Source of the DNA: Cedecea neteri
Lineage (GTDB): Bacteria > Pseudomonadota > Gammaproteobacteria > Enterobacterales > Enterobacteriaceae
Assembly (NCBI RefSeq): GCF_000758305.1
Contig: NZ_CP009458.1
Coordinates: forward strand, 1,798,001-1,862,000
Direction: 5' to 3'
Length of the DNA stretch: 64,000 bases
A program made the position numbers and the translations under genes. The notes below the pieces were generated by a model. The model was given only the letters and a program-made list of their open reading frames with translations, did not search any database and was not told where the DNA came from. Within the stretch, counting starts at the first letter, position 1. Each line of letters opens with the position of its first letter. Shown piece after piece: positions 43,447 to 50,789 of this stretch.

Positions 43447-44271
43447 TTAGCTCTCCGATGGCTGTTGTGGGTGTTCAGCCAGATAGTTTGCAAGCTTACA
43501 GTACTGCTCAACGGAAATGTTTTCCGCACGCAGTGTCGCATCGACGCCAAGCTCCGCCAGCACGTCGGCACTGAACAGATGGCCGAGGCTATTACGGATG
43601 GTTTTACGACGCTTGTTAAAGGCTTCCGTCGTGATACGGCTCAGCACGCGCAGATCTTTAACCGGGTGCGGTAACGTCGTGTGTGGCACCAGACGCACAA
43701 CGGCAGAGTCCACTTTTGGCGCTGGCGTAAACGCCGTTGGCGGTACTTCCAGCACAGGGATAACGTTGCAGTAATACTGCGCCATCACCGACAGGCGGCC
43801 ATACGCTTTGCTGTTTGGCCCGGCGACTAAGCGGTTAACCACCTCTTTTTGCAGCATGAAGTGCATGTCTGCAATGGCATCAGTATAGCTAAAGAGATGG
43901 AACATCAGCGGCGTAGAGATGTTATACGGCAGGTTACCGAAAACGCGCAACGGCTGGCCAATTTTCTGCGAAAGATCGCCGAAATCCATGGTCATGGCAT
44001 CCTGCTGATAAATGGTCAGCTTAGGAGCCAGGAACGGATGCGTTTGCAAACGGGCAGCAAGATCGCGGTCCAGTTCGATAACGGTCAGTTTATCCATGCG
44101 TTCGCCCACAGGCTCGGTCAGTGCGCCGAGGCCTGGGCCAATTTCGACCATTGCCTGGCCTGGCTGTGGGTTAATTGCGGAGACAATACTGTCGATAACG
44201 AACTGGTCATTAAGGAAGTTTTGTCCAAAACGTTTGCGGGCAAGGTGGCCCTGGTGGACTCGAGTATTCAT
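43447..44271 (-). CDS. rsmA: 16S rRNA (A1518/A1519-N6)-dimethyltransferase
   Basis: This 274-residue SAM-dependent methyltransferase (KsgA) dimethylates two adenosines of the 16S 3' hairpin late in 30S assembly. Loss of activity gives kasugamycin resistance. Motifs are RFGQNFLNDQFVID, SAM-binding VEIGPGLGALTEPV, the acidic VIELDRDL, and catalytic NLPYNISTPL. The C-terminal small domain follows. The start overlaps the pdxA end by four bases. Confidence 0.98.
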   Translation of the reverse strand: MNTRVHQGHLARKRFGQNFLNDQFVIDSIVSAINPQPGQAMVEIGPGLGALTEPVGERMDKLTVIELDRDLAARLQTHPFLAPKLTIYQQDAMTMDFGDLSQKIGQPLRVFGNLPYNISTPLMFHLFSYTDAIADMHFMLQKEVVNRLVAGPNSKAYGRLSVMAQYYCNVIPVLEVPPTAFTPAPKVDSAVVRLVPHTTLPHPVKDLRVLSRITTEAFNKRRKTIRNSLGHLFSADVLAELGVDATLRAENISVEQYCKLANYLAEHPQQPSES

Positions 44272-45257
44272 TGACTATTTACAATCATTTTAATGGCGAG
44301 ATTAAGCGCCGTAATAAAACTGCCGACATCGGCTTTTCCCTGGCCTGCCAGCTCAAGAGCGGTGCCGTGGTCAACCGAGGTACGGATAAAAGGTAATCCC
44401 AGCGTGATATTTACCGCGCGGCCGAAGCCCTGGTATTTCAACACGGGCAGACCCTGATCGTGATACATCGCCAGTACGGCGTCGGCACTATCGAGGTATT
44501 TAGGCTGGAATAGCGTATCTGCCGGTAATGGGCCAGAAAGGTGCATCCCCAGAGCGCGCATCTCATTTAACACCGGGATGATGGTGTCTATCTCTTCGGT
44601 GCCCATATGGCCACCTTCCCCGGCGTGCGGATTGAGACCGCAAACCAGCACATGCGGCTGCGGGATACCAAATTTGGTTTGCAGGTCATGATACAGGATG
44701 GTGACAATCTGGCGTAGTAAATCCGGCGTAATGGCGTCAGAAATTGCTTTTAGCGGCAGATGCGTTGTGGCAAGCGCAACTCGCAGCTCTTCCGTGGCCA
44801 GCATCATCACCACTTTTTCGCTGTGCGAACGCTCTTCGAAGAACTCGGTGTGACCAATAAACGGAATACCGGCATCGTTGATAATGCCTTTGTGTACTGG
44901 CCCGGTAATCAGCGCGGCAAACTCTCCGCTCAGGCAGCCATCGCATGCCCGGGCGAGCGTCTCGACGACGTAAGCACTGTTACGTACATCCAGTTGCCCT
45001 GGAACGACCGGCGCACGTAGCTCAACGGGCAGCACGGTCAACGTACCTGCAGCCTGCGGTTTTGCCGGTTGATTTGCTTCGAAAGGCTGGAGCGTCAGGG
45101 GGAGGCCGAGCAGAGAGGCTCTGGCGAGTAGCAATTCTGGAGAAGCGCAGACGACCAGTTCAACGGGCCAGTCGCGTTGCGCTAACGCGACGACCAGGTC
45201 GGGACCAATCCCGGCGGGTTCGCCGGGAGTGATGGTCACACGAAAGATGTTAGCCAT
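44268..45257 (-). CDS. pdxA: 4-hydroxythreonine-4-phosphate dehydrogenase
   Basis: This 329-residue zinc-dependent NAD enzyme of pyridoxal 5'-phosphate synthesis oxidises 4-phosphohydroxy-L-threonine. Motifs are TPGEPAGIGPDLVV at the N-terminus, TGPVHKG, FIGHTEFFEE with a metal-binding His, GLNPHAGEGGHMGTEE, and AMYHDQGLPVLKY. It has the same length as E. coli PdxA. It overlaps surA by eight bases. Confidence 0.98.
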   Translation of the reverse strand: MANIFRVTITPGEPAGIGPDLVVALAQRDWPVELVVCASPELLLARASLLGLPLTLQPFEANQPAKPQAAGTLTVLPVELRAPVVPGQLDVRNSAYVVETLARACDGCLSGEFAALITGPVHKGIINDAGIPFIGHTEFFEERSHSEKVVMMLATEELRVALATTHLPLKAISDAITPDLLRQIVTILYHDLQTKFGIPQPHVLVCGLNPHAGEGGHMGTEEIDTIIPVLNEMRALGMHLSGPLPADTLFQPKYLDSADAVLAMYHDQGLPVLKYQGFGRAVNITLGLPFIRTSVDHGTALELAGQGKADVGSFITALNLAIKMIVNSQ

Positions 45258-46542
45258 TGCTGCCTATGATTTTCACGTAAGCGCTGGCGCGCTGTTCCTG
45301 CATCCAGGTTTGCGCTTCTTCTGAGAACTTGCGGTTGAACAGCATGCGGTAGGCACGATCTTTTTGCGCCGCATCAGTTCTGTCGACTTTACGAGTATCA
45401 AGTAGTTCGATCAGATGCCAGCCGAAGGAAGAGTGCACCGGGGCGCTCATCTGGCCTTTGTTCAGCTTCTGCAGTGCGTCGCGGAAAGCTGGATCATAAA
45501 TATCCGTTGCCGCCCAGCCCAGATCGCCACCCTGGTTTGCTGAACCAGGATCGTCAGAGAACGATTTCGCGGCAGCAGCAAAGGTGGTTTTCCCGCTCTT
45601 AATGTCAGCGGCAATTTGCTCCAGCTTCTGGCGAGCCTGGGTATCGTTCATAATAGGCGACGTTTTCAGCAGGATGTGACGGGCGTGAACCTCAGTCACA
45701 GAAATATTCTGGTTCTGGCCGCGCATATCGTTAACTTTCAGGATGTGGAAGCCAACGCCTGAACGGATAGGCCCGATAATGTCGCCTTTCTTCGCCGTGC
45801 TCAATGCCTGGGCAAAAATAGAAGGCAGTTCCTGGATCCGACCCCAGCCCATTTGGCCGCCTTTCAGCGCCTGCTGGTCGGCAGAATAGCTAATAGCAAG
45901 CTTGCCGAAGTCTGCCCCGTTACGCGCCTGATCGACAACGTTACGCGCCTGTTTTTCTGCGTCATCAACCTGAGCCGAGCTTGGGTTTTCGGGCAGCGCA
46001 ATCAGGATGTGGCTCAGGTTCAGTTCCGTACTGCTGTCGTTCTGGTTGCCAACCTGTTGTGCCAGGGCATCAACTTCCTGCGGCAGGATTGAGACGCGAC
46101 GACGAACTTCATTGTTACGCACTTCCGAAATCGTCATCTCTTTACGGATCTGACTGCGGTAGGTGTTGTAGTTCACGCCATCATAGGCCAGACGGCTGCG
46201 CATCTGATCCATGGTCATGTTGTTCTGTTTGGCGATGTTGGCGATGGCCTGATCGAGCTCATCGTCGGTGATCTTCACACCCATCTTCTGGCCCATCTGC
46301 AGGATGATTTGATCCATGATCAGACGTTCAATGATTTGATGGCGAAGCGTCGCGTCGTCGGGAAGCTGTTGCCCCGCGTCGCGTGAGTTCATTTTGACGG
46401 ACTGCATTAAGCCGTCAACATCGCTTTCGAGGACTACGCCGTTATTGACTACGGCAGCTACTTTGTCGACAACCTGCGGGGCTGCAAAAGTTGTGTTTGC
46501 CACAAGTGCGACACCAAGAAGCAGCGTTCTCCAGTTCTTCAT
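45250..46542 (-). CDS. surA: Periplasmic chaperone and peptidyl-prolyl isomerase SurA
   Basis: This 430-residue periplasmic protein escorts unfolded outer-membrane proteins, including LptD, to the BAM complex. The signal peptide is MKNWRTLLLGVALVANTTFA. The N-terminal chaperone region is followed by two parvulin domains (about 172-275 and 285-385) with LSHILIALPENPSSAQ and VHARHILLKTSP. The C-terminal helix completes the core. It is two residues longer than in E. coli. It lies 58 bases downstream of lptD. Confidence 0.98.
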   Translation of the reverse strand: MKNWRTLLLGVALVANTTFAAPQVVDKVAAVVNNGVVLESDVDGLMQSVKMNSRDAGQQLPDDATLRHQIIERLIMDQIILQMGQKMGVKITDDELDQAIANIAKQNNMTMDQMRSRLAYDGVNYNTYRSQIRKEMTISEVRNNEVRRRVSILPQEVDALAQQVGNQNDSSTELNLSHILIALPENPSSAQVDDAEKQARNVVDQARNGADFGKLAISYSADQQALKGGQMGWGRIQELPSIFAQALSTAKKGDIIGPIRSGVGFHILKVNDMRGQNQNISVTEVHARHILLKTSPIMNDTQARQKLEQIAADIKSGKTTFAAAAKSFSDDPGSANQGGDLGWAATDIYDPAFRDALQKLNKGQMSAPVHSSFGWHLIELLDTRKVDRTDAAQKDRAYRMLFNRKFSEEAQTWMQEQRASAYVKIIGSNG

Positions 46543-46600
46543 ACTTTTTCCATTTTACTTAGCCGCAAAGCGGATTATTTAGAGAATTCGTCAAAGTGAA

Positions 46601-48964
46601 TTACATCGAGCTTTGGTACGGCAGAATGTTAGAACGCAGCATCTGCGGAATACCCAGGCCATAGTTGGAACTCAGACCGCGTAACTCAATGTTAAAGCCG
46701 ATTACGTTATCGTATTTGCTTTGGTTATTTTCCCAGCCGTTGATTTTACGTTCGACGCCCACGCGAATGGCATAACAGCAAGAGCTGTACTGCACGGCGA
46801 ACATAGAGTCAGCGGACTGTCGGGCATTGGTATCGTAGTAGTAGGCCCCGACAACTGACCAGCGATCCACGATTGGCCAGCTGGCGACCATACCGACCTG
46901 CGAAATCCCTTCTTTATACTGTTCGTAAGTCGAGTATGCCGGCAATGTTGCCTGAATATACTCCGGACTCGCATAACGATAGGTCAACTGCGCAATACGA
47001 TCGGCGTCACGGCGGTATTCAATGGCGCCGTTACCGTTGGCCACGCTGCCCAGACGAGCATCATACTGAACGCCGCCACGCAGGCCCCAACGATCGGTCA
47101 TACGCCAGTAAGTATCGCCGGCCCAAAGCATAGAGCCCGTTTTCTTATCTTTCTCCCAGTTGATGTTGTCATCTCCGGTACGGGACTGGGTGAAATAGTA
47201 GATTTGACCCGCGGATATGTTGAAACGTTCAACCGAAGCGTCATCATAAACGCGAGAAGTTACGCCCGTCGTTACCTGATTGGCCGAAGCAATACGGTCC
47301 AGACCACCGTAGGTACGATCGCGGAACAGCCCGCTGTAGTCAGACTGCAGCAGCGATGAGTCGTAGTTGTTGATAGCACTTTGGTTGCGATACGGCACGT
47401 ACAGGTACTGAGCGCGCGGCTCCAGGGTCTGCGTCCAGCCGGCAACGGAGTCCATATCACGATCGAAGATCAGCTTACCATCCACTTTAAACTGAGGCAG
47501 CGTGCGGTTGACCGTGCTTTCTAAGGTGCTGGCGCTATTGATATTTTGTTTGTATTTATCAATGTTGTCCTGCTGATAATGGGTCATCATCAGCTTGGTT
47601 TCGGTATTCAGACTCGCCCAGCCGTTAGACAGCGGTAAGTTGATGACCGGCTCAAGGTGCAGACGCGTGGCGTCCGGGTAGTTAGAGTTCACGTTGGTGA
47701 ACTTCACTGCCTGGCCATAAATACGCGTATCGAACGGACCCACGTCGTTCTGGTAGAAGTTGACGTCCAGCTGTGGCTCAGCGCGGTAGGAGCTTGTGCT
47801 GGCACCTAACTGGTTAGCAAACACCTGGAACTGTTTAGCCGACAAGGTAACGTCGAAGTTTTCAATCGCGTAGCCGACGCTGAATTTTTGCGTGGCATAG
47901 CCGTCAGTACTGCTACCGTACTGAGAGCTAAAGTCGTTGAAGTAGCGCGAGTCGCTGACCTTGGTGTAGTCGACGTTGAAGCGCCACACCTGATCCATGA
48001 CTCCGCTGTGATTCCAGTAGAACAACCAGCGTCGGTCTTTTTCACCCTGCGGCACACCTGGTTCGTTCTTGTATTCGTCGTCCGATGGCAGATAGTCAAA
48101 CTCCATCAGGCCCGCACCGGCCTGGGTCAGGTAACGGAATTCGTTCTGCCACTGGATACCGCCCCGCTTATCAATGTAATGAGGCGTGATAGTGGCATCG
48201 AAGTTTGGCGCAATGTTCCAGTAATACGGTAGCGTGAACTCAATGCCGTTGTTGGTGCTGTATTTAGCGCTAGGGATCAGGAAGCCCGAACGGCGTTTAT
48301 CGCCAATAGGAAGTTGCAGATATGGACTGTAGAAGACCGGTACCGGGCCCAGCTTAAAGCGGGCATTCCAAATCTCCGCCACTTCTTCCTGTCTGTCCTG
48401 AATCACCTCAGTGCCGACCACGCTCCAGGTATTGGAACCCGGCAGGCAGGAGGTGAACGTCCCGTTTTCAAGAATCGTGTAGCGGTTGTCGCCGCGCTGT
48501 TTCATGAGGTCTGCGGTGCCGCGACCCTGGCGGCCAACCATCTGGTAATCACCGCTCCAGACGTTAGTATCTTTGGTGTTTAAATTTGACCATGCTTTCG
48601 GACCTTTCAGGATGACCTGATTGTCGTCGTAATGCACATTACCTAAGGCATCCACCGTGCGAACGGGATCCGCTTGACCGTCGACCTGCTTCTGGTGAAG
48701 CTGAACTTCGTCTGACTGCAGGCGGCTGTTGCCCTGCTGAACGTCAACATTCCCGGTAAACACGGCATTGTCCGGGTAATCACCTTTGGCGTGATCGGCC
48801 TGGATTGTCACCGGCAGGCTATTACCGTCGTCCTTAACCAATGGACGATTATAGCTTGGGATACCCAGCATACACTGCGAGGCAAGGTCGGCAGCCATAC
48901 CTTGTTGGCTATAAAGGGCTGAACCAATCAGGGTGGCCAGCAAGGTGGGAATACGTTTTTTCAT
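46601..48964 (-). CDS. lptD: LPS-assembly outer-membrane protein LptD
   Basis: This 787-residue protein inserts lipopolysaccharide into the outer leaflet together with LptE. The signal peptide ends SQQGMAA/D. An N-terminal OstA beta-jellyroll (about 55-200) receives LPS from LptA, and a 26-strand barrel follows. The four cysteines that form the essential disulfides are present: one in DLASQCMLG, one in FTSCLPG, and the adjacent pair in QYSSCCYAIR. ATG 48964 (MKKRIPTLL) was chosen over one eight codons upstream, to match E. coli. SurA, encoded next, folds this protein. Confidence 0.97.
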   Translation of the reverse strand: MKKRIPTLLATLIGSALYSQQGMAADLASQCMLGIPSYNRPLVKDDGNSLPVTIQADHAKGDYPDNAVFTGNVDVQQGNSRLQSDEVQLHQKQVDGQADPVRTVDALGNVHYDDNQVILKGPKAWSNLNTKDTNVWSGDYQMVGRQGRGTADLMKQRGDNRYTILENGTFTSCLPGSNTWSVVGTEVIQDRQEEVAEIWNARFKLGPVPVFYSPYLQLPIGDKRRSGFLIPSAKYSTNNGIEFTLPYYWNIAPNFDATITPHYIDKRGGIQWQNEFRYLTQAGAGLMEFDYLPSDDEYKNEPGVPQGEKDRRWLFYWNHSGVMDQVWRFNVDYTKVSDSRYFNDFSSQYGSSTDGYATQKFSVGYAIENFDVTLSAKQFQVFANQLGASTSSYRAEPQLDVNFYQNDVGPFDTRIYGQAVKFTNVNSNYPDATRLHLEPVINLPLSNGWASLNTETKLMMTHYQQDNIDKYKQNINSASTLESTVNRTLPQFKVDGKLIFDRDMDSVAGWTQTLEPRAQYLYVPYRNQSAINNYDSSLLQSDYSGLFRDRTYGGLDRIASANQVTTGVTSRVYDDASVERFNISAGQIYYFTQSRTGDDNINWEKDKKTGSMLWAGDTYWRMTDRWGLRGGVQYDARLGSVANGNGAIEYRRDADRIAQLTYRYASPEYIQATLPAYSTYEQYKEGISQVGMVASWPIVDRWSVVGAYYYDTNARQSADSMFAVQYSSCCYAIRVGVERKINGWENNQSKYDNVIGFNIELRGLSSNYGLGIPQMLRSNILPYQSSM

Positions 48965-49145
48965 ACGTGTTATTTGTTGTTCCGTCATCAGGGTATAGCG
49001 AAGGCAAACGGTCAGAGACTAACTTACTCATCACCACAGCGCTAGTGTTAATCCAGCCCATTAGCAGTATGCCGTTAGGCAGCGCTATCAATGGCGGGTA
49101 TGATAAAGCAAATTCTAGACGACAGCATGACGATTTGGGGAGTAT

Positions 49146-49964
49146 ATGCAGTATTGGGGAAAAGTACTCGGTGTTGCTTTGGGTTTAATCTCGGGCGGCG
49201 GCTTTTGGGGCGTGGTGATAGGTTTTCTTATCGGCCATATGTTTGATAAGGCGCGTAGCCGTCGCGGGGCCTGGTTTGCTAACCAACAGCAGCGTCAGGC
49301 GATCTTTTTTTCTACCACTTTTGAAGTGATGGGGCACCTCACCAAATCGAAAGGCCGGGTAACGGAAGCCGATATTCAAATTGCTTCTTTACTGATGGAC
49401 CGAATGCAGCTTCATGGTGAGGCTCGAGCAGCAGCTCAGCGCGCATTTCGGGCGGGTAAAGAAAATAATTATCCGCTCAGAGAGAAAATGGGACAGATGC
49501 GCAGCGTCTGTTTTGGTCGCTCTGACTTAATTCGGATGTTTCTGGAAATCCAAATTCAGGCCGCGTTTGCGGATGGCTCGTTGCACCCAAATGAGCGCCA
49601 GGTGCTGTATGTGATTGCCGAAGAACTGGGGATCTCTCGTGCTCAGTTCGACCAGTTCTTGCGCATGATGGAAGGCGGCCAGCAGTTCGGTGGTGGCCAG
49701 TACCAATACCAGCAATCACAAGGCGGCTTCGCGCAGCAGCAAAGGGGCCCGACGCTGGAGGATGCCTGCAAGGTGCTTGGGGTAAAAAGCAGCGATGAGC
49801 CAACGGTTATCAAGCGTGCGTACCGTAAGCTAATGAGTGAGCACCACCCGGACAAGCTGGTGGCAAAAGGTCTGCCGCCGGAAATGATGCAGATGGCGAA
49901 GCAAAAGGCTCAGGAGATTCAGGGTGCTTACGACCTGATTAAAACGGCAAAAGGGTTTAAATAG
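49146..49964 (+). CDS. djlA: Membrane-anchored co-chaperone DjlA
   Basis: This 272-residue type III membrane protein has a glycine-rich N-terminal membrane segment (about 7-32, ending GHMFDKARSRRG). A cytoplasmic TerB-like domain follows (about 60-180, IQIQAAFADGSLHPNE). The C-terminal J domain (about 206-272) has HPD in SEHHPDKLVAKG. It stimulates DnaK, and overexpression in E. coli turns on the Rcs capsule pathway. It diverges from lptD across 181 bases. Confidence 0.96.
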   Translation: MQYWGKVLGVALGLISGGGFWGVVIGFLIGHMFDKARSRRGAWFANQQQRQAIFFSTTFEVMGHLTKSKGRVTEADIQIASLLMDRMQLHGEARAAAQRAFRAGKENNYPLREKMGQMRSVCFGRSDLIRMFLEIQIQAAFADGSLHPNERQVLYVIAEELGISRAQFDQFLRMMEGGQQFGGGQYQYQQSQGGFAQQQRGPTLEDACKVLGVKSSDEPTVIKRAYRKLMSEHHPDKLVAKGLPPEMMQMAKQKAQEIQGAYDLIKTAKGFK

Positions 49965-49966
49965 AA

Positions 49967-49992
49967 AAAAGCCTCTCAAATGAGAGGCTTTT
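49967..49992. terminator. Bidirectional terminator between djlA and rluA
   Basis: A perfect 12-bp stem, aaaagcctctca (49967-49978) / tgagaggctttt (49981-49992), with a 2-base loop serves the convergent djlA and rluA genes. Confidence 0.9.
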
Positions 49993-49994
49993 CT

Positions 49995-50654
49995 TTAGAA
50001 GTCTGCCGGCGCTCTAAACGTCATTGGCGTACCGTAGCTCGGGTGCGTAATGGTGAGCATCTCAGCATGGAGCTGAAGACGCGGCGCCATGGCAAGCGCT
50101 TCTGGCGTCGCGTAGAAGCGGTCCCCGAGAATCGGGTGCCCCAGCGCCTGCATATGCACGCGAAGCTGATGTGAACGCCCGGTAATCGGCATGAGCTGTA
50201 TACGAGCGGTATTATCCGCCGCGTATTCCAGCACCTGATATCCAGTCTGCGCAGACTTCCCTGTCTCGTAGCACACCTTTTGCTTTGGTCTGTTAGGCCA
50301 GTCGCAAATCAGCGGCAGATCCACCAAACCTTCTTCCAGTTGCGGATGGCCCCAAACGCGAGCCACGTACTGCTTTTTAGGCTCGCGTTCACGGAACTGG
50401 CGCTTCAGCTCTCGCTCTGCCGCTTTGGTCAGCGCCACCACAATCACGCCACTGGTCGCCATATCAAGCCGATGGACCGACTCCGCCAGCGGGAAGTCGC
50501 GCTGAATGCGCGTCATCACGCTGTCTTTGTGCTCATCAAGACGCCCCGGGACGGACAGCAGACCGCTGGGCTTGTTAACCACCATGATGTGCTCATCCTG
50601 GTAAAGGATAACCAGCCAGGGATCAAGAGGCGGATTGTAGGGTTCCATCAGCAT
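49995..50654 (-). CDS. rluA: Dual-specificity 23S rRNA/tRNA pseudouridine synthase RluA
   Basis: This 219-residue enzyme isomerises U746 of 23S rRNA and U32 of several tRNAs. The catalytic Asp64 is in ESVHRLDMATSGVIVVA, and other family blocks are VVNKPSGLLSVPG and PITGRSHQLRVHM. The N-terminus MLMEPYNPP aligns with E. coli. Its start codon is two bases from the edge of an ERIC repeat, so the Shine-Dalgarno (probably gaagga about 12 bases upstream) comes from the repeat. It follows rapA in the same direction. Confidence 0.95.
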   Translation of the reverse strand: MLMEPYNPPLDPWLVILYQDEHIMVVNKPSGLLSVPGRLDEHKDSVMTRIQRDFPLAESVHRLDMATSGVIVVALTKAAERELKRQFREREPKKQYVARVWGHPQLEEGLVDLPLICDWPNRPKQKVCYETGKSAQTGYQVLEYAADNTARIQLMPITGRSHQLRVHMQALGHPILGDRFYATPEALAMAPRLQLHAEMLTITHPSYGTPMTFRAPADF

Positions 50655-50655
50655 T

Positions 50656-50776
50656 TACTCTGCATCCTTCAAGCTGCAGCCGCGTTGGCTGCTCTCACTT
50701 ATCCCAGTCACTTACTTTAGTAAGCTCCTGGGATTCTCTCTTTTGCCGCCTTGCTGCAACTCGAATGATTTGAGTA
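50656..50776. repeat. ERIC-type intergenic repeat between rapA and rluA
   Basis: This 121-base palindromic element starts TACTC and ends GAGTA. Its imperfect terminal inverted repeats include ttcaagctgcagc (50668-50680) against gctgcaactcgaa (50753-50765). The centre carries the ERIC hallmark, cccagtcacttac followed by gtaagctcctgggattc. It fills nearly all of the 135-base gap between the rapA stop and rluA start, and would form a long hairpin in a rapA-rluA message. Confidence 0.88.
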
Positions 50777-50789
50777 AAGCGACGCATAT

